Made by a program: the position numbers and the translations under genes
Assembly (NCBI GenBank): GCA_964626055.1
Contig: CAZVDF010000002.1
Location: forward strand, 65,753-129,752
DNA from: JAFGSG01 sp964626055
GTDB lineage: Bacteria > Spirochaetota > UBA4802 > JAFGDQ01
Direction of reading: 5' to 3'
DNA: 64,000 nt
The notes under the pieces: model-generated
Database searches by the model: none
Seen by the model: the letters and a program-made list of their open reading frames with translations, nothing else
What the model was told of the DNA's origin: nothing
Shown here: positions 8,983-17,872 of the stretch, one piece after another
How positions within the stretch are numbered: position 1 is the first letter of the stretch
Layout of the letters: each line of letters starts with the position of its first letter

Positions 8983-9354
8983 ATTTTTACTCCTTTTGCT
9001 TATTTGCCGATTTAGACCCATATTAAAAGAAATTGGTTTCATTATTATTTTAAATCATCTCAAAATTAAATATTATTTCTTGAGAAATTGGGATACATTA
9101 CAGCATTTTTAAGCACGCCTTTCAGACCTGATGCAAAAGCAATCGTGAACATGAATAGCCAGCCGGGAAGGTATTCCGCAAAAAATTTTGTAATGTATTT
9201 CGGTTGATTATAAATAGTTAGTTTGAATAAATAATCTTGAGATGACTTCTGAAAACTATTTTAAAATTCTGTGAGCAGATGAAGGTAGATAGAAATTTTG
9301 GCAGTTATCTATTGATTTAAAAAATGAATGAAGCTTTAAGGAGAGTTCTTTGTT
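8983..9354. other. Intergenic region with an orphan open frame
   Basis: No complete gene was found. The main content is the minus-strand open stretch at 9066-9260 described separately. The rest is AT-rich, and the part next to 8983 presumably carries the Spy-like gene's promoter. Confidence 0.5.
9066..9260 (-). pseudogene. Orphan 64-codon frame, possible membrane-protein relic
   Basis: Between two stop codons the minus strand encodes 64 residues containing a natural-looking membrane segment (EYLPGWLFMFTIAFASG). It has no start codon near its beginning and no ribosome-binding site; the only ATG codons are internal. It may be the decayed C-terminus of a membrane protein, or chance. I do not recognise the family. 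Confidence 0.2.
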
Positions 9355-10719
9355 TTACTTATTTTTAAAAATCCCGGCAAAATGATTATATATTCTTGTT
9401 GCGTGGGCTGAATCCCTGCCTTCGGAAATTATTCTGAAAACAGGCTCCGTGTTGGAAGATCTTAAATGCACCCAGCCGCCTTTGAATTCATTATGTTTGA
9501 TAAAATCGATCCGGAGCCCGTCGATATTCGAAAATTTTTCGCCATTAAATTCGCCGGATAATTTACTAAAAATAACTTTGTTCTTTTGACTGTCGTCCGA
9601 TTTGACTTTTCCTTTTTTCATCACATACTGCGGAAGGCCGTTCACAAGCCCGCTTACCGCCATGCCGCGTTCAGCCATCATCTCGAGCACATAGCCTATG
9701 CCTGCAAGGCTGTCCCTGCCCATATTTATCTCCGGGGAAATCACCCCGCCGTTGCCCTCGCCGCCGATGCGCGCGCCGTTCCGCCTCATCTCGTCCGTAA
9801 CGTTTATCTCTCCGACTTTCGTGCGCTTGACCGCCACGCGATATTTGGCCGCTATATCGTCAATCGCTTTTGTCGTGGACAGGTTAATCACCACTCTGCC
9901 TTTTTTCTTGGAAAGAAGATGCTCGGTTACGAGCGCGAGCGTATTTTCCTCCCCGATCGGAACTCCGCGCTCGTTGACGATCGCCAGCCTGTCTGCATCC
10001 GGATCCTGGGCAAATCCGATATCGGCGCCGTACTTCTTCACAGCTTCAGCAAGATCTCCAAGATTCTCGGGCACAGGCTCGGCTCCTCTCGGAAAGGGGG
10101 CGCCTGTGTCGCAGTAAAGCGGGATCACTTTGCAGTTGAGATTTGAAAGCAGTTTAAGCGTAATCTCGCTGCCCGCGCCGTTTACCGAATCAAGAACGAC
10201 TTTAAAGGCCTTCCTCCTTATCTTATCTTTATTTATTACTTTTAGCACTTTTTCTATATGAACATTCTCGGCAAAAGAATTATAGGTTATTGTTCCGGTC
10301 TTATTCCATAAAACATATTTAAAATCTTCATCCAGAAAATTAAAAAACCGCGCGATCTCTCCGGAATTTAAAAATGTCCCGCTTTTATTGATCATTTTAA
10401 AGGCATTCCATTCCACGGGATTATGAGAAGCGGAAATCATGATACCGCCGTCGGCTTTAAGGATCTTTGTCATAAGCTCAACTGTGGGCGTAGGCACTAT
10501 TCCGATATCTATTACGTCACATCCTGAAAGATTGAGTACATGTTCGAGTATCTGCTTAATCGATTCGCCTGTGGGCCGTGTGTCCCGTCCTACTACAATT
10601 GTACCTCTTTTGGTGTATTTCGCGAAAGCAGACGCGACTTTAACTATCAGCTCAGGAGTAAGCGTGTCACCTACTATACCCCGTATTCCGGATACGCTTT
10701 TCATAAGTTTTGAGGCCAT
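9355..10719 (-). CDS. glmM: Phosphoglucosamine mutase / phosphohexomutase
   Basis: 454 residues. All four alpha-D-phosphohexomutase signatures are visible: the phosphoserine loop ISASHNP (~residue 100), the metal-binding DPDADR (~245), the sugar-binding GEGNGG (~325) and the phosphate-binding RSSNTEPVFR near the C-terminus. GlmM makes glucosamine-1-phosphate for UDP-GlcNAc, the precursor of peptidoglycan and lipid A. The first residues (KSVSGIRGIVGDTLTPE) fit this group, although phosphomannomutase/phosphoglucomutase activity cannot be excluded by sequence alone. AGGAG sits upstream of the ATG with a TATATATAT spacer. It lies downstream of secA on the same strand, separated by a GC-rich repeat. 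Confidence 0.85.
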   Translation of the reverse strand: MASKLMKSVSGIRGIVGDTLTPELIVKVASAFAKYTKRGTIVVGRDTRPTGESIKQILEHVLNLSGCDVIDIGIVPTPTVELMTKILKADGGIMISASHNPVEWNAFKMINKSGTFLNSGEIARFFNFLDEDFKYVLWNKTGTITYNSFAENVHIEKVLKVINKDKIRRKAFKVVLDSVNGAGSEITLKLLSNLNCKVIPLYCDTGAPFPRGAEPVPENLGDLAEAVKKYGADIGFAQDPDADRLAIVNERGVPIGEENTLALVTEHLLSKKKGRVVINLSTTKAIDDIAAKYRVAVKRTKVGEINVTDEMRRNGARIGGEGNGGVISPEINMGRDSLAGIGYVLEMMAERGMAVSGLVNGLPQYVMKKGKVKSDDSQKNKVIFSKLSGEFNGEKFSNIDGLRIDFIKHNEFKGGWVHLRSSNTEPVFRIISEGRDSAHATRIYNHFAGIFKNK

Positions 10720-10823
10720 ATATATATACTCCTGTTAAAAAAATTTCAGCGGATATTTAGAACATCATTACAACCAAAATATAAATTTTAGTCTACGCAA
10801 TTCTCATGCTGCTGCCGCCTTTT

Positions 10824-10856
10824 GTCCCAGGGGGAGGCTTCGCAATGGATAGGGGG
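10824..10856. repeat. GC-rich dispersed repeat, copy 1
   Basis: This 33-base stretch containing GGGGAGGCTTCGCA and ending GGATAGGGGG matches 29 of 33 positions of the stretch at 13790-13822. Both lie in gaps of the glmM-secA-proB block and are far more GC-rich than their surroundings. Confidence 0.7.
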
Positions 10857-10882
10857 TTAGAGAATTCAAATAAATCTAAGGT

Positions 10883-13648
10883 TTATCTCCTTCTGTTTCT
10901 CCTGGTCTTTTTTCTCTGTACCCCGGCGTGAGTGTCGTATTTATTCTTTTCATCATCCGGATTTAACGGATTTGATCTTCTGTGAACAACCTGCTGCGGC
11001 TGGGTTGAAGCGGAAAGAGGTATGCCGCCCGAGCCGAACTGAGCAACCTCGGCATGGTATTCGTCTCCTACAGGCATAAAATGGTGTTCCGGCTGCGGTT
11101 CAGCCTGAATAATCTCTTTGACCTGAACTTTCAGCAGGTATTCGAGTATATCCTGTTTCAAAAGATCAAGCATCTGTCTGAATAGATCCATGCCCTGCAG
11201 CTTATACTCGACAAGAGGATTTTTCTCGCTGTAACCGGCGGTCCAGATTCCATCCCTGAGTTCATCCATGGTGAGAAGATGTTCGCGCCATTTGGAATCT
11301 ATTGCCTGTAGAGCGATCATGCGCTCAAGGGCTCTCATATCGCCTGGAGGAAGCTCTTTTTCCTTTTGCCGATATTTATTCAGAAGTTCGTCCGAGATCG
11401 TCTTTAAATAATCGTTATAGGATAGTGTCGCCGATTGATTAATATCGATAAAATATTTTGTTCTCAAAAAACCTGCCATACCGTCTATATCCCAGTCATC
11501 GCTGCTTTTCTGACCGCCGGAATAATTGTCCATTACGGCTTCGCTTATATCAAATATGAACTCCCTGACCTTCTCCGAGATATCGGCACCGTCCAGGATC
11601 TCGTTCCTTAATTTATATATAAATTCACGCTGGCTGTTCATAACATCGTCATATTCGAGGAGATGCTTCCTGATCTCGAAGTTGCGGCCTTCGACGCGCT
11701 TTTGCGCGTTAGCGATCGCCTTGCTCACCATTTTACTTTCTATCTCCTGGCCTTCCTGCATCCCGAGCCTCTGCATTACCGAAGATATTCTCTCGGATCC
11801 GAAAACCCTCATCAGATCGTCCTCAAGCGAAAGATAGAACCTGGATGAACCCGGATCGCCCTGTCTTCCCGATCTGCCTCTAAGCTGGTTATCAATACGC
11901 CTCGACTCATGCCGTTCAGTGCCGAGTATATGAAGCCCGCCGGCTTTTACCACCATTTCATGGTCTTTGATCCAGTCGCTTCCCATGCGGACTATATCCT
12001 TTGCCTTCTGCTTATCCTGCCCCATCATTGTTTCAGCAAGCTCGCCGGCCTTTTTAAAATCGCCCGAATAAACGGAAAGTTTAAAATCATTCCACAATTT
12101 TACATCGTGAACAGCCGCATGTCTGTCGAGCTCATCTACATATAATTTGCGTCCCCCAAGAACAATGTCGGTTCCGCGGCCGGCCATATTCGTGGCGATG
12201 GTGACCGTTCCGGATCTTCCCGCTTCCGCGATAATATTGGCTTCCTTTTCATGATATTTCGCATTCAGCACGCTGTGTATAATCCCTTTTCTTTTCAACA
12301 GGTTGGAAAGCTTTTCCGATTTTTCAATCGATATAGTTCCGACAAGGATAGGCTGGCCTTTCGCCTGGAGCTCTTCTATCTCATTCATAATTGCATTGAA
12401 TTTTTCATTTTCTGTTCTGTATATTCTGTCGGAATTGTCAATGCGTATCATGGACATGTTAGGCGGTACGACAACAACATCAAGATTATATATCTTCTTG
12501 AACTCGATAGCTTCGGTATCCGCAGTGCCTGTCATTCCTGCAAGCTTTTTATACATTCTGAAATAGTTCTGAAAGGTAATGGTTGCAAGGGTCTGGCTTT
12601 CACGAGCTATAGTAACATTCTCTTTTGCTTCGAGAGCCTGATGCAGTCCGTCGGAATATCTTCTACCCGGCATAATTCTTCCCGTAAATTCATCGACAAT
12701 TATTACCTGCCCTTCTTTAACAACATAATCCACATCCCTCTGAAAGAGCGTATGGGCTTTTAAGGCCTGGTTAACATGATGCACAAGCTCGATATTTTGA
12801 TTATCGTAAAGATTATTGATCTTCAGCAGTCTCTCGACATGCCTTACACCGTCCTCGGTCAGTATGACGTTCCTGTCTTTTTCATTGACCTTATAATCCG
12901 CTTCGTTCTTCAGGCCCGGGATTATTTTATTTACCAGATAATATTTCTTTGTGGATTCTTCCGCAGAGCCTGATATGATGAGAGGCGTTCTGGCTTCGTC
13001 AATGAGAATTGAGTCGACTTCGTCCACGATCGCGTAATTCAGGTATTTCTGCACGCGCAGGCTTTTATGCTCGACCATATTGTCGCGAAGATAATCGAAT
13101 CCGAATTCGTTGTTGGTGCCGTAGGTAATATCGCAGGCATACGATTCCTGTCTTTCAAACGGGTCCATGTCGTGCTGGATAACTCCGACCGTAAGACCCA
13201 GAAAACGATAAATGGGTCCCATCCATTCAGAGTCCCTTTTTGCAAGATAATCGTTGACGGTCACGAGAAAAGCGCCCCTGCCAGTAAGCGCGTTCAGATA
13301 CATGGGAAGAGTGGCAACAAGCGTCTTCCCCTCCCCTGTTTTCATTTCAGCTATCTTGCCGTTATGAAGGACAATTCCTCCCATAAGCTGAACATCGAAA
13401 GGCCTCATCCCCACGGTCCGCACCGCCGCCTCCCTAGCTGTGGCAAAAGCTTCGGGCAGCAGGCTGTCGAGAGACTCGCCTCTCTCGATGCGCCCGCGGA
13501 ACTCGGCGGTCTTTGCGGTTAGTTCAGCGTTCGTTAACTTCTTATTATCGGGTTCAAGTGAATTGATCCTTTCAACAAATGGCTGAAGGCTTTTAATATC
13601 CCTCTCATATTTCGTACCGAAAAAAATGCTTAATATCTTATCTATCAT
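10883..13648 (-). CDS. secA: Protein translocase ATPase SecA
   Basis: 921 residues, full length. The motor drives export of unfolded preproteins through SecYEG. Visible landmarks are Walker A in MKTGEGKTLVA, the DEVDSILIDEARTPL DEAD-like block, TIATNMAGRGTDIVLGG and QLRGRSGRQGDPG in the second motor domain, and helical scaffold and wing regions after ~620. The start at 13648 has GGAG 7 bases upstream; the frame extends to 13696, but that extension is encoded by a repeat and is not believed. The C-terminus ends in a basic tail (KKTRRNRRR) and lacks the Cys-rich zinc motif that many SecA proteins use to bind SecB. Confidence 0.98.
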   Translation of the reverse strand: MIDKILSIFFGTKYERDIKSLQPFVERINSLEPDNKKLTNAELTAKTAEFRGRIERGESLDSLLPEAFATAREAAVRTVGMRPFDVQLMGGIVLHNGKIAEMKTGEGKTLVATLPMYLNALTGRGAFLVTVNDYLAKRDSEWMGPIYRFLGLTVGVIQHDMDPFERQESYACDITYGTNNEFGFDYLRDNMVEHKSLRVQKYLNYAIVDEVDSILIDEARTPLIISGSAEESTKKYYLVNKIIPGLKNEADYKVNEKDRNVILTEDGVRHVERLLKINNLYDNQNIELVHHVNQALKAHTLFQRDVDYVVKEGQVIIVDEFTGRIMPGRRYSDGLHQALEAKENVTIARESQTLATITFQNYFRMYKKLAGMTGTADTEAIEFKKIYNLDVVVVPPNMSMIRIDNSDRIYRTENEKFNAIMNEIEELQAKGQPILVGTISIEKSEKLSNLLKRKGIIHSVLNAKYHEKEANIIAEAGRSGTVTIATNMAGRGTDIVLGGRKLYVDELDRHAAVHDVKLWNDFKLSVYSGDFKKAGELAETMMGQDKQKAKDIVRMGSDWIKDHEMVVKAGGLHILGTERHESRRIDNQLRGRSGRQGDPGSSRFYLSLEDDLMRVFGSERISSVMQRLGMQEGQEIESKMVSKAIANAQKRVEGRNFEIRKHLLEYDDVMNSQREFIYKLRNEILDGADISEKVREFIFDISEAVMDNYSGGQKSSDDWDIDGMAGFLRTKYFIDINQSATLSYNDYLKTISDELLNKYRQKEKELPPGDMRALERMIALQAIDSKWREHLLTMDELRDGIWTAGYSEKNPLVEYKLQGMDLFRQMLDLLKQDILEYLLKVQVKEIIQAEPQPEHHFMPVGDEYHAEVAQFGSGGIPLSASTQPQQVVHRRSNPLNPDDEKNKYDTHAGVQRKKTRRNRRR

Positions 13649-13666
13649 ATTTGCTCCATTAAAAAC

Positions 13667-13692
13667 TCTCCCCCCTAACCCCCAAAGGGGGC
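13667..13692. repeat. GC-rich palindrome in the secA leader
   Basis: CCCCC-AAA-GGGGG (13679-13691) next to a CCCCCC run forms a compact hairpin about 30 bases upstream of secA. It belongs to the same class of GC-rich intergenic elements as those at 10824, 13790 and 15003 and creates the false N-terminal extension of secA. Confidence 0.55.
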
Positions 13693-13789
13693 ACAAAAAA
13701 TTATACTTTTAAAAATTTCAAATAACACATATCTTGCTATCAAATAACATGCCTTTTTACCGAACCCTCAAAGCCGGCGCCTCCCTCTA

Positions 13790-13822
13790 GTCCCAAGGGG
13801 AGGCTCCGCACGGGATAGGGGG
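13790..13822. repeat. GC-rich dispersed repeat, copy 2
   Basis: Matches 29 of 33 bases with 10824-10856. It contains GGGGAGGCTCCGCACGGGAT followed by a G run. It lies between proB and secA and may be part of their shared transcript. Confidence 0.7.
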
Positions 13823-13881
13823 CCGGAGCATGTGTTGGTTTGGGTTTAAAAATTTAAAAACAGTCCATACTTGTCGATAAT

Positions 13882-14988
13882 TTAGTAAATAATCAAATCA
13901 TCCCTGTTTATCACTTCATCAAAATATGAACTTCCTAAAATGTCTTTTATCTGGCCGGTTTTCTTTCCTTTGATAGTCTGAAGTTCGCTGAAATTATAAT
14001 TTACGATGCCCTTCCCTACAAGGTCACCGTTTTTATTTAATATTTCAACTGCGTCTCCGAGATGAAATCTTCCTTCTATATCAATCACACCCGTAGAAAG
14101 CAAAGACTTTTTATGCTGTTTCAACGCTTTTACAGCCCCGTCGTCTATTTTTAATTTACCGGATGCTTTCATATTGAACGCGATCCATCTTTTTCTGCTG
14201 CATAGAGGTTCATTACCGATAAAGATGGTGCCTATATTTTCTCCTTTCATTATCTTCAGCAGGACCCCCTTAATCCGGCCGTTTGCAATTATCATCTTCT
14301 CACCGCACTTGATGATGACTTCCGCAGCTCTTATCTTGGAGAGCATGCCGCCTGTGCCGTGTTTGCTGCCCGATCCACCCGCTTTAGATATTACATCTTT
14401 TGTTATCTCGCAGATCTCCTCAGCAGGCTCCGGATCGGAAAGGTCGTTGTAAAAACCATTCACATCGGACAGGAGTATCAGGAGATCGGCTTCAACGATA
14501 TTCGTTACGTAAGCGGATAAAATGTCGTTGTCGCCGAATTTAATTTCTTTTATAACGACCGAATCATTCTCGTTTACGATCGGTATAATGCCCATTTCAA
14601 GAAGCGTGTTAAAAGTATGCCTTGCATTAATGAAACGCTTCCTGTCTTTTACATCGTCTTCGGTGAGCAGTATCTGCCCCACTTCGCAGCCCTCCCTGGA
14701 AAAAGCTTCTCTCCACGTATTCATGAGAATCGTCTGCCCTACTGCGGCAAGAGCCTGTTTTCCAGGTATGGAAATATTTTCCCTGCCGACCTTCAATGCT
14801 CCGGCTCCGGCACTGATCGCGCCCGAAGATACGAGTACGACCGAGTAACCGGATTTCTTTAACGAAACTATATCCGATACAAGCCCGGAAATCCTTGCCC
14901 CGGATATGACATCATTCTCGGTAATTATGGAACTACCGATTTTTATCACTATTTTTTTTGTATTCTTTAAAAGTTTTTTTCGCGGCAA
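13882..14988 (-). CDS. proB: Glutamate 5-kinase with PUA domain
   Basis: 368 residues. It phosphorylates L-glutamate in the first step of proline synthesis. The amino-acid-kinase domain shows VIKIGSSI near the start, VSSGAISAG, NENDSV and GTGGMLSKIRAA; a PUA domain follows from ~285 (GDAVEILNKNGDLVGKGIVNY). A TTG at 14988 is chosen as start because AGGAG lies 6 bases upstream; a GTG at 15009 is in frame but falls in a repeat and has no ribosome-binding site. proA does not follow: the next gene on this strand is secA. The gene is 107 bases downstream of the transsulfuration enzyme. Confidence 0.93.
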   Translation of the reverse strand: MPRKKLLKNTKKIVIKIGSSIITENDVISGARISGLVSDIVSLKKSGYSVVLVSSGAISAGAGALKVGRENISIPGKQALAAVGQTILMNTWREAFSREGCEVGQILLTEDDVKDRKRFINARHTFNTLLEMGIIPIVNENDSVVIKEIKFGDNDILSAYVTNIVEADLLILLSDVNGFYNDLSDPEPAEEICEITKDVISKAGGSGSKHGTGGMLSKIRAAEVIIKCGEKMIIANGRIKGVLLKIMKGENIGTIFIGNEPLCSRKRWIAFNMKASGKLKIDDGAVKALKQHKKSLLSTGVIDIEGRFHLGDAVEILNKNGDLVGKGIVNYNFSELQTIKGKKTGQIKDILGSSYFDEVINRDDLIIY

Positions 14989-15002
14989 AATAACATCTCC
15001 TG

Positions 15003-15090
15003 CCCTCACCCTCCGGATCCCTCTCCCAAAGGGAGAGGGAGAGAGCCCCCCCTTCTCTTATAAATAATAAGGAGAGATGGGGGGGTGAGG
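15003..15090. repeat. GC-rich inverted-repeat element
   Basis: Outer arms CCCTCACCC and GGGGGTGAGG enclose a perfect 10 bp hairpin (15018-15027 with 15031-15040, AAA loop) and further purine/pyrimidine-biased sequence. It fills the gap between the transsulfuration gene and proB. No T tract follows the hairpin, so it is not a typical terminator; it resembles a REP-like intercistronic palindrome. Confidence 0.6.
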
Positions 15091-15095
15091 TCTGA

Positions 15096-16283
15096 TTATA
15101 TCTTCGAAAATCCTCTTTCGAGATCGGCTATAATATCTTCCGGTTCTTCAAGGCCGACTGCCAGCCTGAAAAGATTATCAACTATTCCAAGGTCGTATCT
15201 TTGTTCCCGCGTGTATTTATAATATGTCACTGTTGCCGGATGAGTAATCAGAGTCTCTACCCCGCCGAGGCTTGGCGCTATATAGATCATCTCCAGAGAA
15301 TCCATAAATCTTTTAGAAGCCTCAAGATCGCCTTTTATCGTAAAGGTCACAACTCCGCCTCCTCCTTTCATCTGTTCCTTCGCAACATCATAATGAGGAT
15401 GGCTTTTAAGAAAAGGATAATATGTCATTTCCACTTTCGGATGTCTTTCAAGATACTCCGCTATCCTTAATGCGCTTTCATTCTGGGTTTTAACTCTGAT
15501 TGGAAATGTCTTTAAACCTCTGAGCAGAAGATAAGCGCAGTGAGGATCTATTACGCCGCCCATGGATTTATGCAGATCCCTGACTTTTGAAACAAGTTCC
15601 TTCCTGCCTAAAAGAACACCTGCAAGTATATCGTTGTGGCCTCCAAGATACTTTGTACCGCTGTGAATCACGAGATCTATACCGTATTCAAGAGGCCTCT
15701 GGTTGTACGGTGTGGCAAAAGTGCTGTCTATTATAGTGATAACTTTATGTTTATCCGCTATCTTTCTGAATTTTACAAGATCAAAGACGTTAAGATACGG
15801 ATTCGTCGGAGATTCCGAAAAAATAAAACGAGTATTTTTTTTAACAGACGAGTCAAGGACATCGTAATCTCCGAAAGGGACTATTGTGCATTCGATGCCG
15901 AATCTTTTAAGGTACGATCTGCAGAATTCGAGCGTCTTGCCGTAACAGTCGTCCGTAATCACTATATGATCGCCTGTCTGCACAAGCGCGAGTATGGTTG
16001 TGGTTATAGCCATCATCCCGGAAGAGAACATGAGCGAATCTTCGGCTCCATCAAGATCTGCAAGTCTCTTTTCCGCTACTTTTTCAGTTGGATTCCCGTA
16101 TCTGCCGTATTCGAATCTTATTTTATCGTTTTTGGTATACGCCTCGATCTCTTTGCTGTCCTTAAAAGTATATGTAGACGACTGGACAATAGGTGTTGTC
16201 ACGGCATCGGCATAACGCCATCTGTCTTCTCCCGCATGAATTGATCTTGTGAAAATCGATTTGCTTTTCTCTTTGCCGGCCAT
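15096..16283 (-). CDS. Cystathionine gamma-synthase/lyase-type PLP enzyme
   Basis: 395 residues of the Cys/Met-metabolism PLP family. The Schiff-base lysine is K211 in HSGTKYLGGHND; EYGRYGNPT (~58-66), SSGMMA and ESPTNPYLNV are family landmarks. Members make or break cystathionine or sulfhydrylate activated homoserine; sequence alone cannot choose between synthase and lyase. AAGGAG lies 5 bases before the ATG. The gene sits between obg and proB, which are often neighbours, so it may have entered this cluster secondarily. No SAM riboswitch is visible upstream; the gap to obg is only about 100 bases. Confidence 0.88.
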   Translation of the reverse strand: MAGKEKSKSIFTRSIHAGEDRWRYADAVTTPIVQSSTYTFKDSKEIEAYTKNDKIRFEYGRYGNPTEKVAEKRLADLDGAEDSLMFSSGMMAITTTILALVQTGDHIVITDDCYGKTLEFCRSYLKRFGIECTIVPFGDYDVLDSSVKKNTRFIFSESPTNPYLNVFDLVKFRKIADKHKVITIIDSTFATPYNQRPLEYGIDLVIHSGTKYLGGHNDILAGVLLGRKELVSKVRDLHKSMGGVIDPHCAYLLLRGLKTFPIRVKTQNESALRIAEYLERHPKVEMTYYPFLKSHPHYDVAKEQMKGGGGVVTFTIKGDLEASKRFMDSLEMIYIAPSLGGVETLITHPATVTYYKYTREQRYDLGIVDNLFRLAVGLEEPEDIIADLERGFSKI

Positions 16284-16385
16284 AATTGCTCCTTATGCGA
16301 TCGATATGCTCTTAATATATTGTATCCGTTATCTAATTTTAAGCTTATTTCAACAGGTATCTCAATAATTTTAAAATATTTACAA

Positions 16386-17363
16386 TTAAAGCAACCGGTC
16401 AATTATATCAATAAGTTTTTTAATATTGTAACCGGTAATTGACGATACCGCTAAAATTCTTTCAGTGTTAAATAATTTTATTTCTTCGGAGATCTCTTCT
16501 TCAGTCAATAGATCGGCTTTTGATAAAATAATATAATACGGCTTTTTAACCAGTTCCTGATTATATGTCGCCAGTTCGTTCTGCAAAAGCTCAAGGTTAT
16601 ATAAAGGGTCCTTTTCAGTTGCTTCAATTAAGAAAAGAATTACCCTGACTCTTTCGATATGCCTTAAAAAAGAAAGCCCGAGTCCCAGACCTTTATGCGC
16701 TCCTTCAATAATGCCCGGTATGTCGGCTATTTTATAAAATGTGCCGTCCGGACGCTGTACGGTACCCAGATTGGGAATAAGCGTAGTAAAAGGATAATCG
16801 GCTATTTTCGGCGTTGCATTGGTAATCTTTGATAGAAGCGTTGACTTCCCGGAATTCGGGAGACCGACAAGCCCCACATCCGCGATTAGCTTCAGATTAA
16901 GCAGCAAAGCTTTGCTTACGCCTTCCATTCCGGGCTGGGCAAATCTGGGTGTCTGATTTGTGGCCGATTTAAAAAATTCGTTTCCTTTGCCGCCGATACC
17001 CCCCTTTGCTATTTCGACTCTTTCATTTTCATTCAACAAGTCGCATATAATCTCTCCGGATTCGGTATCAATCACTTCAGTGCCGACCGGTACTTTTATG
17101 GTTAAATCGGTGCCGTCACGCCCGAATTTTTTTTGTCCCTGGCCAGGCTGTCCGTTCTCGGCTTTATATATGCGGTCTTTAAAGAGATGGGACAAATTTA
17201 CATGGGACTGGCTGGCTTCCAGAAATACGGATCCGCCTCTGCCGCCGTCCCCGCCGTCCGGCCCTCCTTTAGGCACATATTTCTCCCTTCTGAAAGAAAC
17301 AGCTCCTGCGCCGCCTTTGCCGCTCTGTATACTTATTGTTATTGTATCAGTAAACCTGCTCAA
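16386..17363 (-). CDS. obg: Obg family GTPase
   Basis: 325 residues. A glycine-rich Obg domain (QSGKGGAGAVSFRREKYVPKG, then repeated GG motifs to ~155) precedes the GTPase domain: G1 GLPNSGKST (~167-175), G3 DIPGIIEGAHKG, G4 SKAD and G5 SSITG. Obg binds the large ribosomal subunit and links GTP level to ribosome maturation. The optional C-terminal OCT domain is absent. The start is TTG at 17363 with AGG about 8 bases upstream; the next residues (RFTDTITISIQSGKGG) match the usual Obg N-terminus. It follows rpmA, separated by a terminator. Confidence 0.96.
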   Translation of the reverse strand: MSRFTDTITISIQSGKGGAGAVSFRREKYVPKGGPDGGDGGRGGSVFLEASQSHVNLSHLFKDRIYKAENGQPGQGQKKFGRDGTDLTIKVPVGTEVIDTESGEIICDLLNENERVEIAKGGIGGKGNEFFKSATNQTPRFAQPGMEGVSKALLLNLKLIADVGLVGLPNSGKSTLLSKITNATPKIADYPFTTLIPNLGTVQRPDGTFYKIADIPGIIEGAHKGLGLGLSFLRHIERVRVILFLIEATEKDPLYNLELLQNELATYNQELVKKPYYIILSKADLLTEEEISEEIKLFNTERILAVSSITGYNIKKLIDIIDRLL

Positions 17364-17492
17364 AATTTAACCTGTAAAAAAAATATCAATCATTCAAAAT
17401 ATAATTATCTCAAAATGGTTTATTATGCCGATTTCCCATAAATAGTACATGCAAATTAATAATTTAAAAATATCTTCTATATAAAAAACAAA

Positions 17493-17522
17493 ATCGCGTA
17501 GAAGATTTTATCTTTACGCGAT
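17493..17522 (-). terminator. Intrinsic terminator after rpmA
   Basis: ATCGCGTA and TACGCGAT form an 8 bp stem, extended by two weaker pairs. The minus strand continues into TTTGTTTTTTATATA. It should end the rplU-prp-rpmA transcript and separate it from obg. Confidence 0.8.
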
Positions 17523-17556
17523 CTTTTGCCTCATTAACCGGTTATTGTCTGAGAAA

Positions 17557-17814
17557 TTATACGGAAGGATATATTGAAACCTTCTTTCTCTCTTTATCCA
17601 AACGTTCGTATTTAACAATTCCGTCTACCTTTGCAAAAAGGGTGTCATCGCGTCCTTTCCCTACATTGAGTCCAGGATGAATTCTTGTTCCGCGCTGGCG
17701 TACAAGAATTGAACCGCCCTTAACCAGCTGGCCGCCATAGACTTTAGTGCCAAGCCTTTGAGAATTCGAATCTCTGCCGTTCCTTGTAGACCCGCCGCCT
17801 TTTTTATGTGCCAT
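17557..17814 (-). CDS. rpmA: 50S ribosomal protein L27
   Basis: 85 residues, full length. The conserved N-terminus MAHKKGGGSTRNGRDS reaches the peptidyl-transferase centre, and the GGQLVKGGSILVRQRGT core is present. The ATG has GAGG 6 bases upstream. There is no cleavable N-terminal extension of the Firmicutes type, which matters because a Prp protease gene lies directly upstream. Confidence 0.98.
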   Translation of the reverse strand: MAHKKGGGSTRNGRDSNSQRLGTKVYGGQLVKGGSILVRQRGTRIHPGLNVGKGRDDTLFAKVDGIVKYERLDKERKKVSIYPSV

Positions 17815-17872
17815 AACAAACCTCGTTTTTCATAATTACTTCTGTTGCGGCAGCATGCCGCTTTCCTCAAAA

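Noticed and set aside
9586..10146. Plus-strand open frame of 186 codons
   Set aside because: It lies entirely opposite glmM, whose motifs are complete; composition is that of an antisense shadow.
13649..13696. N-terminal extension of SecA in the same frame
   Set aside because: It is encoded by a GC-rich palindrome and has no ribosome-binding site; GGAG before the ATG at 13648 marks the true start.
14989..15009. GTG start for ProB seven codons upstream
   Set aside because: The GTG falls in a repeat, while AGGAG is ideally placed for the TTG at 14988.
15636..16244. Plus-strand open frame of 202 codons
   Set aside because: Antisense to the PLP enzyme gene, no family features and no ribosome-binding site.
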